From JBOFIQ01 sp051654905 (GTDB taxonomy: Bacteria > Actinomycetota > Actinomycetes > Propionibacteriales > Propionibacteriaceae): a DNA stretch of 64,000 bases. The stretch lies in contig JBOFYY010000156.1 of NCBI GenBank assembly GCA_051654905.1, positions 274,134 through 338,133 of the forward strand, in the 5' to 3' direction. The notes beneath the pieces were generated by a model. It saw only the letters and a program-made list of their open reading frames with translations, was not told the DNA's origin and did no database searches. Of this stretch, positions 23,900 through 31,985 are shown piece by piece. Made by a program: the position numbers and the translations under genes. The number at the start of each line of letters is the position of its first letter. Positions within the stretch are counted from its first letter, which is position 1.

Positions 23900-24187
23900 C
23901 TACTCAGCTTTATCGAGAGTGGCCCATAGACCGAACCCGTGCATAGCATTAACGTCTCTTTCCATAGCTTCTCTAGCCCCCGAAGCAACAATAGCTTTGC
24001 CTTCACAATGCACCTGCAACATCAACTGCTCTGCTTTATCTTTGCTATATCCAAAGTAGCTACAGAAAACATGAGTCACATAAGGCATCAAGTTGACAGG
24101 GTCATCCCACACCAAACAGACCCACATGGAAGCCTCAGTGGTTCGCTCAGCTAAAGCAGTACCACCTTGCACGCTAGATTCGCTCAT
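23900..24187 (-). CDS. clpS: ATP-dependent Clp protease adaptor ClpS
   Basis: The 95-residue adaptor delivers N-degron substrates to ClpA/ClpC. The core VWDDPVNLMPYVTHVF and the later MLQVHCEGKAIVASG, AMERDV are canonical, including the Asp pair and His of the N-degron pocket. The N-terminal 20 residues are variable. Start: GACAAT ends 6 bases upstream, a slightly degenerate leaderless -10. It is divergent from pncB. Confidence 0.94.
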   Translation of the reverse strand: MSESSVQGGTALAERTTEASMWVCLVWDDPVNLMPYVTHVFCSYFGYSKDKAEQLMLQVHCEGKAIVASGAREAMERDVNAMHGFGLWATLDKAE

Positions 24188-24193
24188 GAAGAC

Positions 24194-24199
24194 ATTGTC
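24194..24199 (-). promoter_or_regulatory. Possible leaderless -10 element of clpS
   Basis: GACAAT on the minus strand, 6 bases before ATG at 24187; the first base deviates from TANNNT. Confidence 0.4.
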
Positions 24200-24222
24200 G
24201 CAAATTTTCTCCGTCTTCCCAG

Positions 24223-24228
24223 TATTCT
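24223..24228 (+). promoter_or_regulatory. Leaderless -10 element of pncB-pncA
   Basis: TATTCT ends 6 bases before ATG at 24235; no ribosome site. Confidence 0.6.
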
Positions 24229-24234
24229 TAACTT

Positions 24235-25641
24235 ATGACTTCGTTTCCTGCGCCGGCAGACAAAGCCACGACCGCTCTCCTCACCGACCATTACGAGCTC
24301 ACGATGGTGCGAGCTGCACTCGGTGCCGGAACTGCCCTGCGCCACAGCGTTTTTGAACTTTTTCCCCGTAGGCTCCCCACTGGACGCCGCTATGGCGTGG
24401 TTGCCGGAGTCGGACGAGCATTAGATGCGATAGAAAATTTCCGTTTCGATGAGCCCACCATCGATTTCCTTCGCGCCCAACACATCATCGACGATGCCAC
24501 CGCAGAATATCTGGCAACTTACTGTTTCCGCGGCAATGTATGGGGATACCCCGAAGGAGAAATCTATTTCCCAGGCGCTCCGCTACTAGTTGTTGAAGGC
24601 ACTTTTGCTGAAGCTTGTCTGCTAGAAACTGTACTGCTTAGCATCTATAACTACGATTCGGCAGTAGCTTCTGCTGCTTCCCGAATGACTGCGATGGCAT
24701 CTGGGCGTCCCTGTATCGAAATGGGTTCACGTCGCACCTCGGAACATTCCGCGGTAGCCGCTGCCCGAGCCGCATGGATCGCTGGTTTTACCGCTACCTC
24801 AAACTTGGAGGCCGGTCGCCGCTACGGGATTCCTACGACTGGAACTGCTGCACACTCTTTCACGTTGCTCCATGACTCAGAACATCATGCTTTCAGCGCC
24901 CAGATCCAAGCTCTCGGGAACGACACCACACTTCTGGTAGATACCTATGACATTGCCGAAGCAGTAAAACTTGCCGTAGAACTAACTAACGGACAGTTAG
25001 GTGCAGTTCGTATCGACTCTGGTGATCTTGCTTCGGTTGCCGCCGAGACTCGCAAACAACTTGATGCACTTGGCGCAGATGCTACTCGCATTACGGTCAC
25101 TTCAGATCTCGATGAATGGCAAATCGCAGGTTTACGTGCCGCCCCAGTTGACGGATATGGCGTAGGCACCTCATTAGTTACCGGATCTGGCGCCCCTACC
25201 TGTGGTTTTGTCTACAAGTTGGTAGCTCGCGCTGAGTCTGCCGATCCACAAGCTCCACTGATTCCAGTTGCTAAAAAATCTGCTCACAAGAACTCACAAG
25301 GCGGTCGTAAATTTGCTTTGCGGCGCTTCGATGATCGCGGCAAAGCCGAAATGGATGTCATCGGAGTAGGTAAGCCTCCCGCCGGAGATGCAAATGATCG
25401 CCCACTGCTAGTAGAACTTATTCGTAACGGGGAAATTATTGGTCGCGAAGCTCTCAGCATCGCTCGGGAACGTCATCTACGTTCACGCGCAGAACTACCT
25501 GTTGCCGCCCTATCTCTGGCGCAAGGAGATCCCGCTATCGATACGGTATTAGTAGAAGCCGACGGCAGCGTAGATAACGATCCATACCAACAAAAAGGTA
25601 TAGCTGCACCAGCTAATATGAATGGAGGAAACCACTCATGA
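24235..25641 (+). CDS. pncB: Nicotinate phosphoribosyltransferase
   Basis: The 468-residue enzyme converts nicotinate and PRPP to nicotinate mononucleotide in NAD salvage. It has LLTDHYELTMV near the N-terminus, the substrate region EMGSRRTSEHSAVAAARAA near residue 162, the autophosphorylated His region GTAAHSFTLLH near residue 205 and the phosphate-binding RIDSGDLASVA near residue 258. Its stop overlaps the pncA start by four bases, so the two salvage steps are coupled. Confidence 0.95.
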   Translation: MTSFPAPADKATTALLTDHYELTMVRAALGAGTALRHSVFELFPRRLPTGRRYGVVAGVGRALDAIENFRFDEPTIDFLRAQHIIDDATAEYLATYCFRGNVWGYPEGEIYFPGAPLLVVEGTFAEACLLETVLLSIYNYDSAVASAASRMTAMASGRPCIEMGSRRTSEHSAVAAARAAWIAGFTATSNLEAGRRYGIPTTGTAAHSFTLLHDSEHHAFSAQIQALGNDTTLLVDTYDIAEAVKLAVELTNGQLGAVRIDSGDLASVAAETRKQLDALGADATRITVTSDLDEWQIAGLRAAPVDGYGVGTSLVTGSGAPTCGFVYKLVARAESADPQAPLIPVAKKSAHKNSQGGRKFALRRFDDRGKAEMDVIGVGKPPAGDANDRPLLVELIRNGEIIGREALSIARERHLRSRAELPVAALSLAQGDPAIDTVLVEADGSVDNDPYQQKGIAAPANMNGGNHS

Positions 25642-26207
25642 CTCGCGCTCTTATTGTTGTAGATGTGCAGAATGATTTCTGCGAAGGCGGTTCGCTAGCA
25701 GTTACCGGAGGACACCTAGTTGCTACTTCTATCAGCGAATATCTGGTAGGACAAGCTAAAAACTATGCTGCTATTGTCGCTACCCGCGACGCCCATATTG
25801 ATCCAGGAACCCATTTTTCCGATTCCCCAGATTTTATTGATTCTTGGCCAGTTCACTGCGTCCAAGGAACTCCGGGCTACGAACTTCGTTCCGAGCTAGC
25901 AAATGTCACTTTCGACGCGATCTTTGATAAGGGAGCCTACGAAGCCTCCTACTCTGGTTTTGAAGGAAAAAGCTCCGATGTTCCGTTAGCAGAATGGCTT
26001 CATTACCATAACATTACCGACGTTGATGTCTGTGGCTTAGCAACTGATTACTGTGTGCGCGCTACCGTACTAGATGCGTTAAAAGAAGGTTTCAACACAA
26101 CCTTGCTAGCCGATCTTTCTGCCCCTGTTAACCCAGAACGTAAAGCTGCCGTCTTCGATGATCTACGGTCACTGGGAGTGACTGTGCGTACTGGAGATGA
26201 CGTATAA
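25638..26207 (+). CDS. pncA: Nicotinamidase
   Basis: The 189-residue isochorismatase-fold enzyme deamidates nicotinamide to nicotinate, which feeds PncB. The catalytic Asp lies in VVDVQNDFCEGG (residues 6-17), metal ligands in ATRDAHIDPGTHF, Lys in DKGAYEASYS and nucleophilic Cys in GLATDYCVRATVLDA near residue 138. GGAGG upstream of ATG lies inside pncB. Members of this family activate pyrazinamide. Confidence 0.95.
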   Translation: MTRALIVVDVQNDFCEGGSLAVTGGHLVATSISEYLVGQAKNYAAIVATRDAHIDPGTHFSDSPDFIDSWPVHCVQGTPGYELRSELANVTFDAIFDKGAYEASYSGFEGKSSDVPLAEWLHYHNITDVDVCGLATDYCVRATVLDALKEGFNTTLLADLSAPVNPERKAAVFDDLRSLGVTVRTGDDV

Positions 26208-26221
26208 AACTTTCTGATACT

Positions 26222-26255
26222 TGCCCCTCTTATTGTTTAACCAGTAAGAGGGGCA
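26222..26255 (+). terminator. Bidirectional terminator between pncA and malQ
   Basis: An 11-bp perfect stem (26222-26232 with 26245-26255), arm TGCCCCTCTTA, 12-base loop, between convergent genes. Confidence 0.75.
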
Positions 26256-26263
26256 GCGTGATG

Positions 26264-28402
26264 TTATGGCAGTTTTATACTCTCATTCATCACAGCAGCT
26301 AGCCGCATAGCTCGACTTGATTGATAAATCTGCTCCAAGGTGACCGGAATCCCCTCTGCATCAGATAACGGGATCCGCCAATTCGGGTACTCATCACAAG
26401 TCCCTGGCTGATTTTGAGTTCTACTATCCCCAACTACATCAACCAAACTCACACATAGCACTCGCGACGGTGTAGCTGCGATATAGCGATGTAACGCTAA
26501 AACAACTTCCTCAGTGTTATTAATCAAATCTGCAGCAAGGTAACCTCGCGCTATTAGTTGCTCAATCCACCGTTGTTGTTCTTCACGAGAGCGAGCCATT
26601 TCTTGCGCTTCTGGAACTGCAAGCAGCCCCAATTCAGCCCGCAATTTCACGTGATCGCCAGCTAAATATCCAGCAGTAGGAGGAAGATCATGAGTTGTCA
26701 CCGAAGTCATAGCATAATCACGCCACTGCTCTGGCGGAATAGGACTACCAGAAACATCCTGTTCAAACCACAAAATCGAGGTACCTAGTAATCCGCGTCG
26801 CCGTAAGTAGTCACGCACCCACGGCTCAAAAGTCCCTAAATCTTCACCAATAACCAACGCTCTGGCTCGATATGCCTCTAATGCTAAAATCCCGATAAGG
26901 GCATCATGGTCGTAGCGCACATAAGTACCTTCATTGGGAGAACTACCTACCGGCACCCACCAAAGCCGAAACAGTCCAATAATGTGATCGACCCGGATCC
27001 CACCCGAGTGACGCAACATTCCTGCCACCATCGAACGGAATGGGGCATACCCTAATTCGGCAAGTCGATCTGGACGCCATGGTGGCTGCCCCCAATCTTG
27101 TCCTGCTTGATTGAAAGCATCTGCTGGCGCCCCAACCTGTACTCCTTGGGCAAAAACATCGGCGAGCGCCCACGCTTCAGCCCCATCGCCAGAGATACCA
27201 ACCGCAAGATCATTTATGATCCCTAGTGGCATTCCAGCGAGTTTAGCTGAGAGTTGCGCCTGTGCTCGTTGCGTATCAACAATCCATTGCAGCCAAGCAA
27301 AGAAATCGACATCACCTGCATGGTTTCGCGCAAAATCAGCAACTGCTGGGGAACTAGGTCGCTGCAACTCCCGTGGCCATTCTCGCCACTGTGGACCATA
27401 TTCGACATGAAGTACACTCCAGACAGCAAACTGCGCCAGTTCTTGTCCTTCTCGACGGCAGAACTCGTCAAAAGCCATCCGTCTAGCCGGACGTAGCCCT
27501 GCCGCAAAAACAATTCTGAGTGCCTTTATTTTTGCTTCCCACACTAAATTTCGGTTTAGGTGCTGTGGATCAAGTTCTGCCATGAGTTCGTCATGGATCT
27601 TAGCTATCTCAGCGCGATCTACCGCAGGCAGCGCCGCATATTCTGGAATATCTTCAACCCGGATATAAAGCGGGTTCACATAGCGTCTAGATGTTGGTAA
27701 ATACGGCGATGGTTCCAATGGTGACACCGGGTTAGAGGCATGTACTGGATTTATTAGAACGTAGCTAGCGTCATGGGTTGTTCCTGCCCAAGTAGCAATA
27801 TCTGCCAAATCACTAAAATCGCCGATCCCCCAACTATGCTGCGATCTAGCACTATAGAACTGTGTCGCATAACCCCAGACTCGCTGCTGTCCTATCTGAG
27901 CGGGCATGCCAAGCCATGTTGGTGTGACGATTAACGAAACCTCAGCTAATCGTTCGTTAGATACCACTTTTAGCCGGTGATATCCCAACGGCATATCTGC
28001 AGGAATAACGAAACTAGCTTCGGCATACCAGCAGCCACCATATTCTTGATGTGGTTTGTTATTTTCAGCTTGTAATAACGACCAGATACGACCGTCTTCT
28101 AACGTAGCTGTTACTTGTGCTGGCGCTCCAGCTACCACATGAATATCGATAGTACGTTCATGATGTTCTTCAGTTACCACCACTGCTGGCGCTAACTGTT
28201 CCCATTTTTTACGTTCTTTAACCGCTAACGCTTCCTGACAAGATTCTTCAGTAGCAGCATCAATATCTAATGCCGCTAACACCTGCTGCAGAGTCTTATC
28301 GCTAACGGTGACAGCATTTCCTTGCCAGTCCCAGAACTCAGTCGCAACACCTGATTCTTGAGCAAGCTGAACAAGAAAAGCATGGTAGGTAGCTTGATCC
28401 AT
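26264..28402 (-). CDS. malQ: 4-alpha-glucanotransferase (amylomaltase)
   Basis: The 712-residue GH77 enzyme transfers maltosyl units between alpha-1,4-glucans. Catalytic residues are visible: nucleophile Asp in GGIRVDHIIGLFRLWW, acid/base Glu in VIGEDLGTFEPWVRDYL and the third Asp in VTTHDLPPTAGYLAGD. The N-terminal 160 residues form the extra beta domain typical of actinobacterial and E. coli MalQ. A GGAG site precedes the ATG. It stands alone with no other glycogen or maltose genes nearby. Confidence 0.95.
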   Translation of the reverse strand: MDQATYHAFLVQLAQESGVATEFWDWQGNAVTVSDKTLQQVLAALDIDAATEESCQEALAVKERKKWEQLAPAVVVTEEHHERTIDIHVVAGAPAQVTATLEDGRIWSLLQAENNKPHQEYGGCWYAEASFVIPADMPLGYHRLKVVSNERLAEVSLIVTPTWLGMPAQIGQQRVWGYATQFYSARSQHSWGIGDFSDLADIATWAGTTHDASYVLINPVHASNPVSPLEPSPYLPTSRRYVNPLYIRVEDIPEYAALPAVDRAEIAKIHDELMAELDPQHLNRNLVWEAKIKALRIVFAAGLRPARRMAFDEFCRREGQELAQFAVWSVLHVEYGPQWREWPRELQRPSSPAVADFARNHAGDVDFFAWLQWIVDTQRAQAQLSAKLAGMPLGIINDLAVGISGDGAEAWALADVFAQGVQVGAPADAFNQAGQDWGQPPWRPDRLAELGYAPFRSMVAGMLRHSGGIRVDHIIGLFRLWWVPVGSSPNEGTYVRYDHDALIGILALEAYRARALVIGEDLGTFEPWVRDYLRRRGLLGTSILWFEQDVSGSPIPPEQWRDYAMTSVTTHDLPPTAGYLAGDHVKLRAELGLLAVPEAQEMARSREEQQRWIEQLIARGYLAADLINNTEEVVLALHRYIAATPSRVLCVSLVDVVGDSRTQNQPGTCDEYPNWRIPLSDAEGIPVTLEQIYQSSRAMRLAAVMNESIKLP

Positions 28403-28453
28403 CAGTAAAACTCCGTTTCACTTACGTCATAGACCTATATCACCGTCAGTTAA

Positions 28454-29224
28454 TTAGCGACGAACTACCAGCGTCTGCGTCACCAAGTCTACCAATGATT
28501 GCCGCCGTGGATTCCACATAATTCGTAGTAGATTCCAGATACTCAAGAACCCTAAGCCGGGAATACTCATCGTGATAATTAAGATTCCCCAAAGCAAGGA
28601 CTTTAGCCACGCTAAGTTCTTATCAAGCGTTTTTCCATCAGTTTTTTGTACACGTAATCCCAACGCGCGTTGTCCGAGCGTAGCGCCTCCCCAGGATAGT
28701 AAAACGCCAGCGTAGAGAAACCATGTTAAAAATGTGATCCCGCTGAGGACAAGACTATCTCGACTACTGATAAGTTCTAGCAAAGATTTGGTTAGGGCAT
28801 TCTGATCAGAGCCCGGAACCATCGCCTGCTCAAAAATCTTTTTCACCGGCTCTAGATACTTCAGCAAGACTGGAATACTGGCAATACCAGACAAAATATG
28901 CATCAAGAAAGCATCTATTACTCCAGCAAGTAACCGCAAAGGTATCGGAGCGATTGCAATTTTCCCTATCTGAGGTTGAGACTCAGTTGCCGAAGTAATC
29001 GGTGGCATCTGTTGATACTCTCTGGGCGGCAGCTGTCGATAAGGATCATTTTGCGGAGACGGCAGTACCGACGGCTGCTGTTGTGACGGTGGGACTATCG
29101 CAGCTGGCACAGATAACCGTATCTGTTCTGTCCAGGCAGTACCGTCCCACCACCGTTCGTATCCTCGTTTTAGAGGATCGCTGTACCATCCAGCGTCGGG
29201 CAAAGGTTTAATCGTGCTCTCCAC
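28454..29224 (-). CDS. RDD-family membrane protein with DUF2510 domain
   Basis: The 256-residue protein begins with a DUF2510 motif (residues 9-33: PDAGWYSDPLKRGYERWWDG then TAWTEQ), a Pro/Gln-rich linker to about residue 88, and an RDD domain with three membrane segments (RLLAGVIDAFLM, LTWFLYAGVLLSWGGATLGQRALGL). The combination is common in actinobacteria; function unknown. GTG at 29224 with CATTCT 7 bases upstream. Confidence 0.88.
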   Translation of the reverse strand: MESTIKPLPDAGWYSDPLKRGYERWWDGTAWTEQIRLSVPAAIVPPSQQQPSVLPSPQNDPYRQLPPREYQQMPPITSATESQPQIGKIAIAPIPLRLLAGVIDAFLMHILSGIASIPVLLKYLEPVKKIFEQAMVPGSDQNALTKSLLELISSRDSLVLSGITFLTWFLYAGVLLSWGGATLGQRALGLRVQKTDGKTLDKNLAWLKSLLWGILIITMSIPGLGFLSIWNLLRIMWNPRRQSLVDLVTQTLVVRR

Positions 29225-29231
29225 ATACTTA

Positions 29232-29237
29232 AGAATG
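29232..29237 (-). promoter_or_regulatory. Possible leaderless -10 element of RDD gene
   Basis: CATTCT on the minus strand, 7 bases before GTG at 29224. Confidence 0.4.
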
Positions 29238-29251
29238 CCCTAACTTACGGC

Positions 29252-29257
29252 TAAGGT
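29252..29257 (+). promoter_or_regulatory. Leaderless -10 element of DUF3039 gene
   Basis: TAAGGT ends 7 bases before GTG at 29265. Confidence 0.5.
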
Positions 29258-29264
29258 TAGTATC

Positions 29265-29531
29265 GTGACTAAGCAACATCTAGCACCTGGCGCTACAACC
29301 GTTCTTGATGAACGTCTCGAACATAGTTTTGACGACGGCGATCACGAACGCTTATCGCACTACGTCCCCAAGGCAGAACTTACCGAAGCTCTAATTATGG
29401 GAACGCCCTGCATTGCGCTCTGCGGCAAAGTATGGACGCCATCTCGTGATCCAGAACGATTCCCAGTATGTCCTGAATGTAAAGAAATTTGGGAATCTTT
29501 CAAACCCGGAGGAGACGGCGATGGCGCCTAG
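29265..29531 (+). CDS. DUF3039 protein
   Basis: The 88-residue protein is a member of the actinobacterial DUF3039 family. It has a conserved HERLSHYVPKAELTEALIMG segment and a treble-clef-like Cys arrangement (TPCIALCGKVWTP, then CPECKEIW) that probably binds zinc. Function unknown. GTG start, leaderless-type promoter, divergent from the RDD gene with 40 bases between starts. Confidence 0.88.
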   Translation: MTKQHLAPGATTVLDERLEHSFDDGDHERLSHYVPKAELTEALIMGTPCIALCGKVWTPSRDPERFPVCPECKEIWESFKPGGDGDGA

Positions 29532-29565
29532 CTTAACCGCTAGACGCCACCCATTAAGTAATTTT

Positions 29566-29745
29566 TCAGCGAGGTCGACGAGCTTCGTCAACTAATAAAA
29601 CGGGGATACCTTCTCGAATCGGGTATGCCAAGCCGCAAGAAGCCGCCGTACAGACTAGCTCTGCCCCCTCATAGTCGAGAGCTAGCTGACCTCGGCAAGC
29701 AGGACAGGCAAGGATATTTAGTAACTCGGGCTTGATGTCAATCAT
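29566..29745 (-). CDS. Trm112-family small zinc-binding protein
   Basis: A 59-residue frame, easily missed by length cut-offs. It reads MIDIKPELLNILACPACRG at the N-terminus, then ELVCTAASCGLAYPIREG and IPVLLVDEAR, the pattern of UPF0434/Trm112 proteins, with a CPAC pair and two further cysteines for one zinc. Trm112 proteins activate methyltransferases in eukaryotes and archaea; bacterial roles are less clear. The start codon overlaps the manB stop by four bases (ATGA), so it is translationally coupled to manB. A GGAGATTG purine stretch precedes the ATG. Confidence 0.88.
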   Translation of the reverse strand: MIDIKPELLNILACPACRGQLALDYEGAELVCTAASCGLAYPIREGIPVLLVDEARRPR

Positions 29746-31106
29746 GCAATCTCCTGACGAATAAGGCCAAGTGCAAGATCTCGCAACTCAGCCATAGTGT
29801 TATGGTCCTTAGCTTCAACATTCAATCGCAACAATGGCTCAGTATTTGATACCCGAACGCTCACAAACCACCCTGCATCGGTATCGCTAATCCGCAGTCC
29901 ATCTTCCCACGAGACGACCCCACGTCCCACAAAACCTGCCACAACACGATCCATAGCTGCTTTAGTGTCTAACACTGTGGAATTAATTTCCCCCGAAGCG
30001 ACATATCGTTCATAGCCTTGGGTCAGCTGCGATAAAGGTTTTTCTTGCTTACCCAGCGTCGCTAATACGTGTAACGCCGCCAACATGCCAGTATCGGCAA
30101 AGAAGAAATCTCGAAAATAGTAATGAGCCGAATGTTCGCCACCGAAGATAGCATTCCGATCAGCCATATGTGCTTTAACTGAGGTATGCCCCACTCGGCT
30201 AACGTCGAGGTTTCCGCCAGCTGTTGCCACAACTTCTGACACAACTTGTGAAGTAATAGTGTTAACTACAATCCAACCGCCTGGCTCTCTAACTAATTCA
30301 CGTTCAGCAATCAATGCCGTAACGATAGACGGTGAAACCACAGCGCCACGCTCATCAATAATGAAACACCGGTCTGCATCTCCGTCAAAAACCAAAGCGC
30401 AGTCGGCACCAGATTCTTTTACTGCGCGCTGTGCATCAACAAGGTTCTCTGGTTCCAACGGATTCGGTTGGTGATTGGGGAAAGTACCATCAAGCTCAAG
30501 GAATAGCGGAACAATTTCGACGTCGAGCGCACCCAATACCTCAGGAGTAGTGTATCCAGCCATTCCATTACCTGCGTCAACCACAACTTTGAGATGTCGA
30601 ATTCGGGACAAATCAACACACTTATGTAAATGTGCTGCATAAGCGCCCAATAGATCCTTAGCAAGATATTTTCCGGGAACATCAGCTATTGTCTGGACAC
30701 CAGCCTGCGCACCTTTAGCAATGGCAAGCATCTGCTCTGGTTTGATAGGTGCAGCATCGATATTACAGAACTTAATCCCGTTATAGGTTGCCGGATTATG
30801 AGATGCAGTGAACATAATACCAGGAACGTGTTCATGCCCCGAAGCAAAATACAAACCATCTGTTGAACACAGTCCAATATCAATTACGTTAGCGCCGGCA
30901 GCGCAAGCCCCCTCAGCAAAGGCTTGCGATAGTTCAACACCAGTGACACGCATATCGCGTCCCATAACAAAAGACTTTCCAGTAAGTTCCAGCACCTCCA
31001 CAAAAGAGGCACCTAGCGCTCTGGCTCCATCGCAATCCCATTCAGCATCGCCGCCACCGGCAAGACCACGGATATCGTTAGCTTTAAAAATATTGGACTT
31101 CAGCAC
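29742..31106 (-). CDS. manB: Phosphomannomutase/phosphoglucomutase
   Basis: The 454-residue alpha-D-phosphohexomutase interconverts mannose-6-P and mannose-1-P. The phosphoserine loop FTASHNPATYNG is near residue 98, the metal loop VFDGDADRCF near residue 242, the sugar-specificity loop GGEHSAHYYF near residue 321 and the phosphate-binding VSNTEPLLRLN near residue 424. It would supply ManC with substrate for GDP-mannose. Homologous to mycobacterial ManB (Rv3257c) by position and motifs. GTG start with TAGGCT 7 bases upstream, within the end of the DUF3499 gene. Confidence 0.93.
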   Translation of the reverse strand: MLKSNIFKANDIRGLAGGGDAEWDCDGARALGASFVEVLELTGKSFVMGRDMRVTGVELSQAFAEGACAAGANVIDIGLCSTDGLYFASGHEHVPGIMFTASHNPATYNGIKFCNIDAAPIKPEQMLAIAKGAQAGVQTIADVPGKYLAKDLLGAYAAHLHKCVDLSRIRHLKVVVDAGNGMAGYTTPEVLGALDVEIVPLFLELDGTFPNHQPNPLEPENLVDAQRAVKESGADCALVFDGDADRCFIIDERGAVVSPSIVTALIAERELVREPGGWIVVNTITSQVVSEVVATAGGNLDVSRVGHTSVKAHMADRNAIFGGEHSAHYYFRDFFFADTGMLAALHVLATLGKQEKPLSQLTQGYERYVASGEINSTVLDTKAAMDRVVAGFVGRGVVSWEDGLRISDTDAGWFVSVRVSNTEPLLRLNVEAKDHNTMAELRDLALGLIRQEIA

Positions 31107-31113
31107 AAGACCT

Positions 31114-31119
31114 AGCCTA
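31114..31119 (-). promoter_or_regulatory. Leaderless -10 element of manB
   Basis: TAGGCT on the minus strand, 7 bases before GTG at 31106, overlapping the DUF3499 stop codon. It allows manB expression independent of the gene upstream. Confidence 0.5.
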
Positions 31120-31497
31120 GCGTCGAGATCGGGCAGGATCAGTTAATACGGTGAGATGACCACGCCGTGCAACTTCAATAACATCAGCATTACGGATAGG
31201 AGCAGGAACCTCCGGAGCCGGATCAATGCTATGAGCTGCTGCTCGAACAGCAGCTGCCAAAGCCTCTAAATCATCAGAGCTAGGCGCCGGTTCGGGGTCA
31301 TGAGCTAAGCGAATAACATCCCAGCCTTGGGGAACTCGCAGCCCTTCGGCGTGCTCATGACACAGATCGTAGGTTCCAGGTTCTACATCTGGCGAAAGCG
31401 GTCCCAGCACTGCAGTACTTTCCACATAAACGAAAGTAAGAGTAGCGACGGCACGACGCCCACAGGCAGTTCGAGTGCAGCGTCGAGTTGAGATCAC
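31117..31497 (-). CDS. DUF3499 protein
   Basis: The 126-residue product matches the actinobacterial DUF3499 family, which starts with RRCxRTxCxRxAVATLTFVY and includes TAVLGPLSPDVEPGTYDLC with HAE. Two Cys near the start plus Cys and His in YDLCHEH suggest a zinc site. The frame extends to GTG at 31542, but GTG at 31497 matches the family N-terminus and has TACTCT exactly 6 bases upstream. Function unknown; the gene is conserved next to manB (compare Rv3258c). Confidence 0.85.
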   Translation of the reverse strand: MISTRRCTRTACGRRAVATLTFVYVESTAVLGPLSPDVEPGTYDLCHEHAEGLRVPQGWDVIRLAHDPEPAPSSDDLEALAAAVRAAAHSIDPAPEVPAPIRNADVIEVARRGHLTVLTDPARSRR

Positions 31498-31503
31498 TTG
31501 TCG

Positions 31504-31509
31504 AGAGTA
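31504..31509 (-). promoter_or_regulatory. Leaderless -10 element of DUF3499 gene
   Basis: TACTCT on the minus strand, 6 bases before GTG at 31497. Confidence 0.55.
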
Positions 31510-31544
31510 TCTGAGTAAAAGCAGTCTGGGGTACTCCGCCACGC

Positions 31545-31550
31545 TAGAGT
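31545..31550 (+). promoter_or_regulatory. Leaderless -10 element of zincin-like gene
   Basis: TAGAGT ends 6 bases before ATG at 31557. Confidence 0.6.
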
Positions 31551-31556
31551 GACGTT

Positions 31557-31985
31557 ATGCCGAAAACTCGGGAGCGTCACGGACGTGGGATGCGTGGACC
31601 ACTTTCTACTGCTAACCCTATTACTGGTGAAGCAGCACCTCGCCAAAGGCAGCGCACTGCCGAGAACTATTTCACTTATGTGGTTAAAACTGCGGTATCT
31701 CGTATCCAAAAAAGTTGCCCAGAAGGGCTAAAAGATGTCTCCATTGGCATTGAGGATGTACCTCAATTGTCAGAATCTTGGGATGAAGCTATTCCACTAG
31801 CTGCTGCTTTAGAGAAAACATCACACAATCCAGCACAAATCGTCGTCTACCGACGACCACTAGAACTGAGAGCTCAAGATCGTAATGATCTTGCGTTACT
31901 TGTTCATCGGACTATCGTTGAGCAGCTCTCAGCCATTACTGGCTTAGAGCCGTCGACAATTGACTCTACCTATGAGATTCCTTGA
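31557..31985 (+). CDS. Metallopeptidase-like (DUF1025/minimal zincin family) protein without HExxH
   Basis: The 142-residue protein matches the actinobacterial family next to whiB2 and DUF3499 (compare Rv3259). It has the N-terminal RERHGRGMRGPL and a C-terminal helix where family zincins carry HExxH; here that helix reads LVHRTIVEQLSAITGL, so the second His and Glu pattern is missing and zinc-dependent catalysis is unlikely. Function unknown. The 3' end overlaps the convergent DUF5719 gene by 16 bases. Confidence 0.75.
   Translation: MPKTRERHGRGMRGPLSTANPITGEAAPRQRQRTAENYFTYVVKTAVSRIQKSCPEGLKDVSIGIEDVPQLSESWDEAIPLAAALEKTSHNPAQIVVYRRPLELRAQDRNDLALLVHRTIVEQLSAITGLEPSTIDSTYEIP

Noticed and set aside
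27111..27513. Several frames of 76-99 codons within malQ
   Set aside because: They are shadows of malQ, which has all catalytic motifs, and show low-complexity Ser/Ala/Cys-rich composition.
29523..29548. Inverted repeat at the end of the DUF3039 gene as a terminator
   Set aside because: The stem has an internal mismatch, starts inside the coding region and the following T-run is 15 bases away, so support is too weak.
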